In this document: positions 33,853-42,537 of the stretch, in pieces
Layout: every line of letters starts with the position of its first letter
Position numbering within the stretch: position 1 is the first letter of the stretch
Assembly (NCBI RefSeq): GCF_052113225.1
Contig: NZ_JBFRCT010000007.1
Span: forward strand, 333,315 to 397,314
Length of the DNA stretch: 64,000 nt
Source: Pristimantibacillus sp052113225
Lineage (GTDB): Bacteria; Bacillota; Bacilli; Paenibacillales; Paenibacillaceae
Direction of reading: 5' to 3'
Notes under the pieces: generated by a model
The model's input: only the letters and a program-made list of their open reading frames with translations
Database searches by the model: none
What the model was told of the DNA's origin: nothing
Position numbers and translations under genes: made by a program

Positions 33853-36066
33853 ATGGCCACTACGGTACATCTTTTGACGAGAACAGCGACACCGTTGCCT
33901 CATGCGCTTGGGCTTGCTTATCAATTGGGCGAGCTGATCGTGGATTTCAAGCGGCGAGGAATAGCATTGACGATGCAGCCCAATGAGATCCGGATCAGCT
34001 TCGATGAGATGCAAACGTATGCTGTACGCTGGGATGAACCATTGGAAGGGTTATCACTGTTAGCGAGTGAGAAGGAGAACCGTGTAATTCTCGGCATAAC
34101 TCGGCTTTTTCGCCGCGGCTCGCTGCTTGTCCGGTCGGATTCCCATTTGCGTGGCATCCAGGACTTGAACGGGGTTGAACTAGGCATTCCAAAGCTAGCT
34201 GACAACTCCTTGGATCCTTGGCACGCTGCAGCAAGCAAAGCGGTTCACGATTTTTTGGGCAGTACGAACAGCTATGAATCTTACAAAATAAAGGTCGCTC
34301 CGCTCATCGTTCATTCGGCAGCTATTCCGGAGGAACAAGCGGTTGCCGAGCGGCTGACGGAAGCCCTGCTGTTGGGGGAAGCAGACATTGTTTATGCGGA
34401 AGGTGTACTGGATCAAAGGCTGCGCTCGTTTGTCGGTGCACGTTCTATTTATTCTAAACGATATGCTGTTCCGATTCTTCTAACCGCACCGATGCGGTTC
34501 GTCGAGGAGCAGCCTGAGGAAGCGAAGCGGCTTCTTGGCCATATTGTTGCTGCGATGGAGTGGGCAGAGCAGCATGCGGAGGAAACTTACCGTCTAATAG
34601 GTCATCTAACGGGAGTTCCCGAGAAGGAGATAACAACGGTATTCTCGGATCATTTGCATGCCCAGCTTCATATGGAATTGACCTCTGATCTTACCACAGA
34701 GCTGCAAGAGATTCAGAGCTGGCTGCTCGACAATCATTTTTTGGAGAAGTCGTTAGAGCTGGGGACTTATCTTACAAAGGATTTGTTGACCGAGGCTGCA
34801 GGAGTCATTTCAAGTCTTAACCCAAAGGAGTTATCTCCTTATGCGATAACGGATGTGCCGCAGGAGTATTTCACCGATCGGCGGTCTGTCAGGGTGCTGA
34901 AGACAGAAGAGGAAGTACTTGAAGCAGCTGCGCAATTCGCTGATTCGATCAAAGATGGAGCATCGGAACGTGACCGTGAACGGCGATTACCGTTTCCGGA
35001 ACTGCTGGAATTATCCGAAAGTGGTCTGTTGGGGGCCACTGTACCCCAGGCTTACGGCGGAGCAGGTATTTCGACTGCTGCTTTAACGGACATCATTCGA
35101 ATGATCTCCAAAGCAGACGGCTCGATTGGACAAATTCCGCAGAATCATTATTATTTCTTGAAGGCCGTTGAGCTGGTTGGAACAGAAGAACAGAAAAGAC
35201 TGTTTTTCGGTGAGGTGCTTCGAGGGGCTTTGCTAGGCAATGCAATAGCAGAGCGTGGCGTAAAAAAAGACTTTAAGCATATGTCGACCCGGTTAACAAG
35301 AAGCAAGGGAGAGGCAGGCTACCGGTTATCGGGTAGCAAATATTATTCGACCGGCTCTTTGTATGCCAACTGGATTCCGGTGGCTGCGCTGAATGAGGAA
35401 GACAAACGGGTTATCGTATACGTTCCAAGGCATGCTCAAGGGGTGACGGTTATTGATGACTGGTCCGGGATTGGTCAGCGGATAACGGGGAGCGGCAGTG
35501 TTATTTTGCGGGATGTGGAAGTTCCTGAGCAATATGTCTTGCCGAACTATCACATATTCGATTTGCCAAATACATATCTGGCTTATGGCCAGATTATGCA
35601 TGCTGCCATTGATACCGGGATTGCACAGGCCGCACTCGAAGATGCTGCAGCATTCGTAAGGGAAAAGACTCGTCCTGCCTATGGCAGTGGTGTAGAGCAT
35701 GCTTCGGATGAACCAGATATGATTCGCCGGTTTGGTGAGCTCGGCATTCGGTTATATGCTTCAGAAGCCTTACTGGAGAAGGCCGCGGCGGCGATGGATA
35801 AAGCAGAGGTCTTACCAAGCCAAGACCATGTAGGGCAGGCAGGCCTGCTTGTAGAAGCTGCGAAATACAGTATGACGGAGACGGTTATTGAGGTAACGAA
35901 TGCTTTGTTCGAGGTCGCTGGAACGGCTTCTATGGATATCAAATACAATTATGACCGCCACTGGAGAAATGCACGTATTCATACTCTTCATGACCCGGCA
36001 AGATTGAAGCTGCGTCACGTCGGGAACTGGGTGCTGAACGGCGTCTATCATGAGCAGAAGATCTAA
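33853..36066 (+). CDS. Fusion of DszB-like binding domain and DszC/SfnB-like acyl-CoA dehydrogenase-fold monooxygenase
   Basis: A ~737-residue fusion. Residues ~1-320 resemble the DszB desulfinase (SsuA-like binding fold): TPLPHALGLA, ILGITRLFRRGSLLVRSDS, IQDLNGVELGIPK. Residues ~330-737 are an acyl-CoA dehydrogenase-fold monooxygenase like DszC/SfnB, with LGATVPQAYGGAGIS, GSKYYSTGS and WRNARIHTLHDP. In Rhodococcus these are separate dszB and dszC genes. The position of DszB catalytic Cys27 (S-N-C-P-V-P) holds Thr13 here, so sulfinate cleavage by that mechanism is unlikely. No frame break is needed to join the domains. ATG 33853 is preferred over 33847 for ribosome binding site spacing. Confidence 0.82.
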   Translation: MATTVHLLTRTATPLPHALGLAYQLGELIVDFKRRGIALTMQPNEIRISFDEMQTYAVRWDEPLEGLSLLASEKENRVILGITRLFRRGSLLVRSDSHLRGIQDLNGVELGIPKLADNSLDPWHAAASKAVHDFLGSTNSYESYKIKVAPLIVHSAAIPEEQAVAERLTEALLLGEADIVYAEGVLDQRLRSFVGARSIYSKRYAVPILLTAPMRFVEEQPEEAKRLLGHIVAAMEWAEQHAEETYRLIGHLTGVPEKEITTVFSDHLHAQLHMELTSDLTTELQEIQSWLLDNHFLEKSLELGTYLTKDLLTEAAGVISSLNPKELSPYAITDVPQEYFTDRRSVRVLKTEEEVLEAAAQFADSIKDGASERDRERRLPFPELLELSESGLLGATVPQAYGGAGISTAALTDIIRMISKADGSIGQIPQNHYYFLKAVELVGTEEQKRLFFGEVLRGALLGNAIAERGVKKDFKHMSTRLTRSKGEAGYRLSGSKYYSTGSLYANWIPVAALNEEDKRVIVYVPRHAQGVTVIDDWSGIGQRITGSGSVILRDVEVPEQYVLPNYHIFDLPNTYLAYGQIMHAAIDTGIAQAALEDAAAFVREKTRPAYGSGVEHASDEPDMIRRFGELGIRLYASEALLEKAAAAMDKAEVLPSQDHVGQAGLLVEAAKYSMTETVIEVTNALFEVAGTASMDIKYNYDRHWRNARIHTLHDPARLKLRHVGNWVLNGVYHEQKI

Positions 36067-36092
36067 ACCATTCGATAATCACAGGAGGAACT

Positions 36093-37070
36093 ATGGAATA
36101 CAGAACGATTGGCAGGACAGGAGTTCAAGTATCGAGTTTATGTTTTGGCACCATGTCATTCGGCGGGAATGCTGATCGGGAAACCTCGCTGGAGCTATAC
36201 AAACGCAGCCGGGAAGCCGGTATTAATTTCTTTGATACTGCTAATGTGTACAGCGGCGGAGTAGCGGAGGAATGGCTGGGTGAATTTATTACCGGGCATC
36301 GGGATGAGCTGGTTCTTACCTCGAAGGCAGGGTTTCAGGCTGGTCCTGGTTTAAATGACCGTGGGGCATCACGCCGACATTTGACCCTCCAGGTCGAAGC
36401 AAGCCTCAAGCGGCTGCGAACGGATTGGATTGATTTTTATTTCATTCATCGTTTTGATCCGTTAACCGATATTGAGCAATCGATTCGTGCGCTGGATGAT
36501 CTGCAGAAGCAAGGCAAGATTGGATATCCTGCAGTCAGCAACTGGGCGGCCTGGCAAATTGCGAAGGCGCTTGGCATCTCCATTCACCAGAGCCTCGCTC
36601 GCTTCGAGTTGATCCAGCCGATGTACAATCTGGTCAAACGGCAGGCTGAGGTTGAGCTTCTGCCTCTTGCACAGTCGGAGCAGCTTGGCGTCATCTCGTA
36701 CAGCCCGCTTGGGGGCGGGCTGCTTACCGGCAAGTATGGCGTGTCCCATAAACCGGACGCCGGCCGGTTGGTTGAGGTGAAAAACTATACTACGCGGTAT
36801 GGGGAAGACAGCTACTATGAGACGGCTGACCGGTTTACGGCTTATGCTGCAGAGCATGGATACCATCCCGCATCACTTGCCGTTGCATGGGCCGGCAGCC
36901 ATCCTGCTATTACAGCACCAATCATTGGAGCACGTAATGTCGAGCAGTTGGAGTTCTCCCTAGGCGCTGCGGATATTACGTTAACGCCGGAGCAAAGAAC
37001 CGAGATCTCCCGGTTATCGGCTGAGCCGCCGCTTGCGACGGACCGCCGTGAAGAGCAGCAATACGTTTGA
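36093..37070 (+). CDS. Aldo/keto reductase
   Basis: A 325-residue TIM-barrel oxidoreductase of the AKR superfamily (YajO/YhdN-like). It has GRTGVQVSSLCFGTMSFGG at the N terminus, the tetrad segments FFDTANVYSGG (Asp, Tyr), LTSKAG (Lys) and FYFIHRFD (His), and the NADPH-binding IIGARNVEQLEFS near the end. AGGAGG precedes the ATG. It sits between the desulfurisation-like oxygenases and MetY; a role in reducing the carbonyl left after C-S cleavage is a guess. Confidence 0.87.
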   Translation: MEYRTIGRTGVQVSSLCFGTMSFGGNADRETSLELYKRSREAGINFFDTANVYSGGVAEEWLGEFITGHRDELVLTSKAGFQAGPGLNDRGASRRHLTLQVEASLKRLRTDWIDFYFIHRFDPLTDIEQSIRALDDLQKQGKIGYPAVSNWAAWQIAKALGISIHQSLARFELIQPMYNLVKRQAEVELLPLAQSEQLGVISYSPLGGGLLTGKYGVSHKPDAGRLVEVKNYTTRYGEDSYYETADRFTAYAAEHGYHPASLAVAWAGSHPAITAPIIGARNVEQLEFSLGAADITLTPEQRTEISRLSAEPPLATDRREEQQYV

Positions 37071-37106
37071 GCTTATATAAATGGATAAGGGAAAGAGGAA
37101 TGAACA

Positions 37107-38411
37107 ATGAGCGAAACAAATAACTACGGCTTGGAAACTTTGGCGGTGCATGCGGGACAGCAGATCGACCCAACAACTTTATCCAGGGCAGTACCGATTT
37201 ACCAGACGACTTCGTATGGCTTCCGGGATACGGAACATGCGGCAAACCTTTTCGCACTGAAGGAATTCGGTAATATTTATACACGGGTCATGAACCCTAC
37301 AACGGATGTATTCGAGCAGCGTATTGCTGCTCTTGAAGGCGGCGTTGGTGCACTAGGGGTCGCTTCCGGACAAGCAGCAATTACAACATCAATCTTGAAC
37401 ATCGTTGGTGCGGGCGACGAGATCGTATCCTCGGCTTCACTCTACGGCGGAACTTATAATTTATTCGCTCACACCTTCGCTAAGCTTGGTATTAAGGTTG
37501 TTTTCGTAGATGCCAGCAACCCGGAAAACTTCCGTCATGCAATTACGGATCGCACAAAAGCGATCTACGGCGAGACGATAGGTAATCCAAAAGGCGATGT
37601 GCTTGATATTGAAGCAGTAGCGGCTATCGCCCATGAGAATGGTATTCCGCTTATCGTGGATAACACGTTTCCGAGTCCTTATCTGCTGCAGCCAATCAAG
37701 CATGGCGCGGATATCGTTGTGCATTCGGCGACTAAGTTTATTGGTGGACATGGCACCACGATTGGCGGCGTTATTGTAGACGGCGGCAACTTTGACTGGG
37801 AATCCAGCGGCAAATTCCCGGGTCTGACCGAGCCTGACCCTAGCTACCATGGTGTTGTGTATACGCAGGCGGTTGGACCAATCGCTTATATTATTAAGGC
37901 GCGTGTGCAGCTGCTCCGGGATTTGGGTCCTGCTCTGTCACCACTTAGCTCATTCCTGCTGCTTCAAGGGCTGGAGACACTGCATCTGCGATTAGAGCGC
38001 CATAGCTCCAATGCGCTTGAAGTGGCGCGTTATCTGGAGAACCACGAGGATGTCGAGTGGGTACGCTATCCGGGTCTGCCAAGTCACCCATCCTATGAAC
38101 TCGCGCAAAAATATTTGCCGAACGGCCAAGGTGCGATTCTTACCTTTGGGATTAAAGGCGGAGCTGAAGCGGGCAAACGAATGATTCACAACGTGAAGCT
38201 GTTCTCTCATTTAGCGAATGTCGGCGACTCAAAATCTCTCATTATTCATCCATCCAGCACGACTCATGCCCAGTTGAAAGAAGACGAGCAGCTTGCAGCA
38301 GGTGTAACGCCGGGACTGATTCGTCTCTCCGTCGGAACGGAGTCAATTAAGGATATTGTGCAAGATTTGGAGCAGGCGATTGAAGCAGCGAAAGCTCTGC
38401 CGGTTGCCTGA
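37107..38411 (+). CDS. metY: O-acetylhomoserine sulfhydrylase (MetY)
   Basis: A 434-residue PLP enzyme of the Cys/Met metabolism family. YGLETLAVHAGQ at the start, YTRVMNPTTDVFEQRIAALEGG, and the PLP lysine in HSATKFIGGHGTTIGG (~Lys209) identify it as O-acetylhomoserine sulfhydrylase, with the ~430 length separating it from cystathionine lyases. It fixes sulfide into homocysteine, so it would capture sulfide or sulfite-derived sulfur released by the upstream oxygenases. Last gene of the operon, with a terminator following. Confidence 0.92.
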   Translation: MSETNNYGLETLAVHAGQQIDPTTLSRAVPIYQTTSYGFRDTEHAANLFALKEFGNIYTRVMNPTTDVFEQRIAALEGGVGALGVASGQAAITTSILNIVGAGDEIVSSASLYGGTYNLFAHTFAKLGIKVVFVDASNPENFRHAITDRTKAIYGETIGNPKGDVLDIEAVAAIAHENGIPLIVDNTFPSPYLLQPIKHGADIVVHSATKFIGGHGTTIGGVIVDGGNFDWESSGKFPGLTEPDPSYHGVVYTQAVGPIAYIIKARVQLLRDLGPALSPLSSFLLLQGLETLHLRLERHSSNALEVARYLENHEDVEWVRYPGLPSHPSYELAQKYLPNGQGAILTFGIKGGAEAGKRMIHNVKLFSHLANVGDSKSLIIHPSSTTHAQLKEDEQLAAGVTPGLIRLSVGTESIKDIVQDLEQAIEAAKALPVA

Positions 38412-38422
38412 GAATAGCTTCG

Positions 38423-38460
38423 AAATAAATCCCTGGTCGAATTGACCAGGGATTTATTTG
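38423..38460. terminator. Bidirectional terminator after metY
   Basis: Perfect 15-bp stem AAATAAATCCCTGGTC/GACCAGGGATTTATTT, AT-rich base serving as T-tail on both strands; converges with the transglutaminase-like gene. Confidence 0.85.
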
Positions 38461-38471
38461 TTTACACTGAC

Positions 38472-39080
38472 TTATAACTCAGCAGGCAAACCATGCAGGT
38501 ACATCGTTCTGCAATCGCTATGCTGTTGAAGGGCATCAATGGTCTTCGTATGAGGCATCACATAGATGATTGGGTAATCCAGTTCCTCATAATGCTCTCG
38601 GATAGGAAATGCGAGCCGTTCCTCCTCTAGAGAAAATTGAGCATTAATTCCAGGTTTATTACCGCGAGCATCTAGTCGGATCCACCTGTCGGCAGATTGT
38701 AAATAGACGGCATTTAATGCGTGGATGACGTAGCCGGTTTCTGGTGTATCCCCAAGGGTGAGGCGTTGATAGCAATAACCTGCTGGAATGCCCTGACTCC
38801 GCAAGATCGCGCATAATAGATTTGATTTGGCATAGCAAATGCCTTCTTTATAGGCAAGAACATCGGTGGCTTTGCAGGTAATACGAGTGCTTTGAATGTC
38901 CCAAGAATGGGAGATCCGATCACGGACAAATTCGAAGGCAGATTGGATAAATGCTGTTTCATCCACTGACTGATTATGTAACTCCTCCGCTATAGCCAGA
39001 ATAGAGGGATGACGATAATCGATCCATTCAGATTCGGCCAGATAGTCGGCTAATGAAGATGATTCACAACGAAAAGACAT
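38472..39080 (-). CDS. Transglutaminase-like cysteine protease-fold protein
   Basis: A 202-residue protein with the transglutaminase-core triad segments: Cys in YKEGICYAKSNLLCA (~90), His in GYVIHALNAVYL (~118) and Asp in WIRLDARGN (~134). The spacing and the preceding DVLAYKEG are typical of the small bacterial transglutaminase-like family. No signal peptide, so cytosolic. Its substrate is unknown; such proteins are usually peptidases or amidases rather than cross-linkers. Confidence 0.83.
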   Translation of the reverse strand: MSFRCESSSLADYLAESEWIDYRHPSILAIAEELHNQSVDETAFIQSAFEFVRDRISHSWDIQSTRITCKATDVLAYKEGICYAKSNLLCAILRSQGIPAGYCYQRLTLGDTPETGYVIHALNAVYLQSADRWIRLDARGNKPGINAQFSLEEERLAFPIREHYEELDYPIIYVMPHTKTIDALQQHSDCRTMYLHGLPAEL

Positions 39081-39216
39081 AGAATGATTCCCCCATTAGA
39101 TTAATAGATCATATAATTATGCAATTAAATACATATTTACTCAATAAGTATGTTTTCTATTATTTGGTCAAAATGGTATAGTGAATAGTAGAAAGTGAGC
39201 TAAGGGAGAGGATCGT

Positions 39217-39561
39217 ATGAAACTGGAAGAGGTTACGTCTTTTATCACCGTATTAGTTCAGCCTTGGCAAGTTGATATATGTAACAAGCTTCGGGACATG
39301 GTTCACCAGACGGTGCCAGGTGTCGAGGAGAGAATGCAGTATAAGAAACCGCATTTCTTGAAAAATGGCAAGTATGCCGCGGTCATCTCAACAGCGAAAG
39401 AAGCCGTCAGCTTTGTTATTTTTAACACATCAGAGGTGGATTTTCCAGAAGAGCAGTTCGAAGGGCCGCCTGAACGGAAGACGATTAAATTTAAGTCAGG
39501 CCAAGCGGTTGATTATGACCTGTTGGCATCCTTGCTGAACAAGGCATCGGCAACACTGTAA
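39217..39561 (+). CDS. DUF1801 domain protein
   Basis: A 114-residue alpha/beta protein of the DUF1801/YdhG-like fold: an N-terminal helix pair, MQYKKPHFLKNGKYAAVIS, then FKSGQAVDYDLLASLL. Related proteins are annotated as intracellular iron chaperones or are uncharacterised. AAGGGAGAGG precedes the ATG. A second DUF1801 gene lies 1 kb downstream. Confidence 0.72.
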   Translation: MKLEEVTSFITVLVQPWQVDICNKLRDMVHQTVPGVEERMQYKKPHFLKNGKYAAVISTAKEAVSFVIFNTSEVDFPEEQFEGPPERKTIKFKSGQAVDYDLLASLLNKASATL

Positions 39562-39577
39562 TCAACTGCTTACACAA

Positions 39578-39637
39578 AGAGAACCAGTAAGTTACTGAAA
39601 GATTTTTTCATTAACTTATAGGTTCTCTTTTTTATTT
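39578..39637 (+). terminator. Intrinsic terminator after DUF1801 gene
   Basis: Long stem AGAGAACC...GGTTCTCT continued by AGTAAGTTA/TAACTTAT across a 17-base loop, then TTTTTTATTTT. Confidence 0.85.
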
Positions 39638-39747
39638 TGGCCAAACATTATAATGTTCATTGACCACAAATGGTAATCGATGTATCTTAACAGTATAATA
39701 GCCGATATTAGGATGAATGAGCGGTAGAAAGGTAGGAATAGACATTA

Positions 39748-40467
39748 ATGAAGCTGATACGAAATAACAGGCCTCTTTATATACAAGTGATGGACATTAT
39801 TAAGGATCGGATTTTGCACGGGGTGTACCCGGTTGATTCGAATATTCCGTCGGAGCCGCAGCTCGAGCAGGAGTTCCAAGTAAGCAAAATAACGGTGCGT
39901 AATGCGATCAAAGCGCTCGTACAGGAAGGGTATTTGGAGACGAGCAGCGGCAAGGGCACGAGGGTCATCCGCAATACGTCGTCCTCCAAGTTGTCCAAGC
40001 TCAAGCGTTTCACCGAGGTGTTGGTAGAAGAAGGCCATCAGATTGGCAAGCAGCTAATACGTGCAGGACTGACGGACAATGAGGAAGGATCAGAGCCGTA
40101 TCGCTTCTTTGGTCCACAAGCGTTAAAGGTTGAGAGGTTGTACCTGCTTAATGGCAAACCCTATATTCATTACACACATTATCTGAATGCTGCTCTATAT
40201 CATCAAGGTGCAGATGATAATCTCACCATTCAGTCGCTTTACGACTGGCTGGAGGAGCAAGGGGTAGTGCCAGTGCGCTATCAGGATGAGTTTGCCGTAT
40301 CGCCAGCTCCTGAAGTCGTGTTGGTATCACTCGGTATCACTGCGGAGAGCGCTGTTTTGCTAAAAAGGTCCCGCTTTGCTTATGGAGCAGATCAAGAGTT
40401 GATTGAATACAGCGTTGGCTTTTATAGTACGGACATGCATCCTTATGTTGTCAATTACGATGTGTAA
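39748..40467 (+). CDS. GntR family regulator, HutC/UTRA type
   Basis: A 239-residue regulator: N-terminal winged HTH (~8-75, IPSEPQLEQEFQVSKITVRNA) and a C-terminal UTRA ligand domain (~95-235, ALKVERLYLLNGKPYIHY, ending YSVGFYSTDMHPYVV). UTRA domains bind amino sugars, amino acids or similar. No obvious catabolic operon is adjacent, so the target is unknown; the following DUF1801 gene begins 18 bp later and may be cotranscribed. Confidence 0.87.
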   Translation: MKLIRNNRPLYIQVMDIIKDRILHGVYPVDSNIPSEPQLEQEFQVSKITVRNAIKALVQEGYLETSSGKGTRVIRNTSSSKLSKLKRFTEVLVEEGHQIGKQLIRAGLTDNEEGSEPYRFFGPQALKVERLYLLNGKPYIHYTHYLNAALYHQGADDNLTIQSLYDWLEEQGVVPVRYQDEFAVSPAPEVVLVSLGITAESAVLLKRSRFAYGADQELIEYSVGFYSTDMHPYVVNYDV

Positions 40468-40485
40468 AGACGAAAGGGGTCTAAC

Positions 40486-40857
40486 ATGGAAGCGAACAAG
40501 AAGACATATAACACGATTGATGAATATATTGCCGATTTTCCCGCCGAACTTCAGGTCATTCTTACAAAAATCAGGCAAGTGATCAAAGAGGCTGCGCCAG
40601 ATGCGAAGGAAAAGATCAGCTATCAGATGCCGGCATTTGAACTAAACGGAAACCTGGTCTATTACGCTGCCTTCAAAAAGCATATCGGGTTCTATCCGAC
40701 GGCTGACGGAGTTAGTGCTTTTCAGGAGGAACTGTCTGCGTACAAAGGTGCCAAAGGCTCCGTGCAATTCCCGTTTAATAAGCCTATTCCGTATGAGTTA
40801 ATCGGACGGATTACTGCCTATAGAGCGGCGCAGAACAGGGAGAAGGGGAGCAAATAG
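40486..40857 (+). CDS. DUF1801 domain protein (YdhG-like putative iron chaperone)
   Basis: A 123-residue protein with the typical order YNTIDEYIADFPAELQ, ISYQMPAFELNGNLVYYAAFKKHIGFYP and KGSVQFPFNKPIPYELI. Family members are called intracellular iron chaperones by analogy with frataxin-like folds. AAAGGGG precedes the ATG. It is immediately followed by the frameshifted acetyltransferase with which it shares an mRNA. Confidence 0.83.
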   Translation: MEANKKTYNTIDEYIADFPAELQVILTKIRQVIKEAAPDAKEKISYQMPAFELNGNLVYYAAFKKHIGFYPTADGVSAFQEELSAYKGAKGSVQFPFNKPIPYELIGRITAYRAAQNREKGSK

Positions 40858-40858
40858 C

Positions 40859-41379
40859 ATGAGCGAAGTTTACTTGGTTCGTCCTGCTATGGAGTGGAAA
40901 GAAGCTTATCTGGATTTTATCAGGAATGGATAACAAGCGGAGAAGATATCGTTCCGTGGGTGGTGGAGCAGGATCCACCCGACTTTGAAGGGATGATTCA
41001 GTGGCTGGATGATCACTCCAATGGTATTGATCTGCGTGAAGGATGGGTACCTGATACGACCTATTGGCTTGCTACAGCAGATCGGGGAATTGTTGGTGCA
41101 GTCAATATCCGTCATGAGCTGACGCCGTGGCTGATGGACAGGGGTGGACATATCGGATACGGAATCCGCCCTTCGGCAAGAAGAAAAGGGTATGCGAATA
41201 AGCTGCTTTCACAGTCACTTCAGAAATTGAAGGAGCTTGGTGTTCATCAGGCTCTCGTCGTTTGTGATGAGAGTAATGTGGCATCTGCCAAGACGATTCT
41301 TAACAATGGCGGTAAAGAAGATGAACGTTATATTGAGGAAAATGGCAATGTGATCAGACGGTTCTGGATCGAAGTCTAA
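40859..41379 (+). pseudogene. GNAT acetyltransferase with a one-base frameshift near its N terminus
   Basis: A start with AAGGGGAG upstream opens MSEVYLVRPAMEWKEAYLDF but stops at codon 25. The next frame continues perfectly as YQEWITSGEDIVPW to the end of a GNAT protein (GYGIRPSARRKGYANKL acetyl-CoA loop; VVCDESNVASAKTI). Adding one T to the TTTT at 40915-40918 would restore a ~173-residue gene. This is either a sequencing error in a homopolymer or a recent mutation. An internal ATG at 40894 could still give a slightly truncated product. Confidence 0.8.
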
Positions 41380-41399
41380 AATGAGAAAAGAGGGTTTAT

Positions 41400-41879
41400 A
41401 TGAGTCAAACTTTACTTAATCATCTTGCTTTTGTACGTCAAGTTACGATAACTGCAGCACAAGGGTTGCCGGAACAAGCGTTGGATTACATACCTGAGGG
41501 CTTTAATAACAACATCAGATGGAATCTTGGTCATATTTATGTCATCCAAGAGAAGTTCGCGTTCCTCTTTGCAGGTGAGCCTTTGCAATTGCCGGACAAC
41601 TATGACCGCTGGTTTTCAAAAGGAACAAAGCCTGCTGATTGGCAGGATGAGCAGCTTCCGACCCTCGACGAATTGCTGAAGCTGCTGGCTGAACAGCCAG
41701 TACGGATCAAGAAAGAATTGCAGCATCGTCTGGACGAGCAGGTGAAAGCCCCTTTCACAACAGGTAATGGCTTGGCCTTAAGCACCATTGAGGAGTTCCT
41801 AAGCTATACCCTGTTCCATGAAGGGATTCACTTTAACGCGATTAATACACTCAAACGATTTGCGGCTAACAGCTTGTAA
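41400..41879 (+). CDS. DinB family protein
   Basis: A 159-residue four-helix-bundle protein of the DinB/YfiT superfamily. The three expected metal-ligand His positions appear in NLGHIYVIQEK (helix 2) and LFHEGIHFNAI (helix 4). Such proteins are bacillithiol-S-transferase-like or uncharacterised metal enzymes; the presence of bshB2 in this genome makes a thiol-transferase role possible but unproven. A GAGGG site lies 6 bases before the ATG. Confidence 0.8.
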   Translation: MSQTLLNHLAFVRQVTITAAQGLPEQALDYIPEGFNNNIRWNLGHIYVIQEKFAFLFAGEPLQLPDNYDRWFSKGTKPADWQDEQLPTLDELLKLLAEQPVRIKKELQHRLDEQVKAPFTTGNGLALSTIEEFLSYTLFHEGIHFNAINTLKRFAANSL

Positions 41880-42015
41880 GGAAACCTCCCTGAAAATCTA
41901 GGTTAACTGTTTCGAAATTTGTCAATTTTCACACAAGCCAGTCGAAAAGTTTTGGGCTTCATAATCAACATGTCACCTTTCATCGCATATGGTGTAGTAA
42001 GGTGGTGATGATGAA

Positions 42016-42330
42016 GTGACATTTACACTTGTCGACTGGATTAAGTACACGTTGTGGGGCATATTCGGATTCATGATTATTGATTTCGTAATTGCCTTTT
42101 CCAAGTCGTTCTGGGAAGGAAGCTTCAAGCAGACATCATTTCTTCCTTATCTGAAGGACATTCTATTCTACGTATATCCGCTATATTTCCTCATATCGAT
42201 TGTAGCTTTGGACCCGACGGAATGGACGCTAATCACATTGTACTTCATAGGTGGACTATCGCTTATAGTCAAGTACGTAATCGACATTATCGACCGGTTC
42301 CGTCCAAAAAGCGAAGAAGAAACAGACTAA
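42016..42330 (+). CDS. Small integral membrane protein, unknown function
   Basis: A 104-residue protein starting at GTG 42016 behind AAGGTGGTGA. It has three hydrophobic segments (~8-28, ~45-65, ~70-90) and an acidic C-terminal tail (KSEEETD). The pattern resembles holin-like or DUF-type small membrane proteins but no family is recognised. It ends just before an unusual palindromic element. Confidence 0.6.
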   Translation: MTFTLVDWIKYTLWGIFGFMIIDFVIAFSKSFWEGSFKQTSFLPYLKDILFYVYPLYFLISIVALDPTEWTLITLYFIGGLSLIVKYVIDIIDRFRPKSEEETD

Positions 42331-42338
42331 AAGCACTT

Positions 42339-42443
42339 CGCAAGTAAAGGTTCTTCCTAGCTGTTGTTTCCGGATTCTCTGAACAATCGGACTAGTGGTC
42401 CGAATCCGGAAACAAAGGCTTCCTCAGAACCTTTACTTGCTCC
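42339..42443. repeat. Nested palindromic element A
   Basis: Outer perfect 15-bp arms GCAAGTAAAGGTTCT (42340-42354) and their complement (42426-42440); inner perfect 12-bp arms GTTTCCGGATTC (42366-42377) and complement (42402-42413); innermost CGGAC/GTCCG. Its reverse complement is clearly homologous to element B at 42890-43004, with the stems changed in a compensating way. It begins 9 bp after the stop of the small membrane protein. It lacks a T-tail, so it is not a plain terminator. Confidence 0.8.
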
Positions 42444-42494
42444 GTTTCGAACAATTTAAAAAGGTTCATCACAGCTCGATGAACCGCAAAAAGA

Positions 42495-42520
42495 AAAGAC
42501 CCCTTGAGGGTCTTTTTTTT
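42495..42520 (+). terminator. Intrinsic terminator downstream of element A
   Basis: AAAGACCC/GGGTCTTT stem with eight-T run. A separate GGTTCATC/GATGAACC hairpin (42463-42485) sits just before it. Confidence 0.8.
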
Positions 42521-42537
42521 CATGTGAGCACGCCAAT

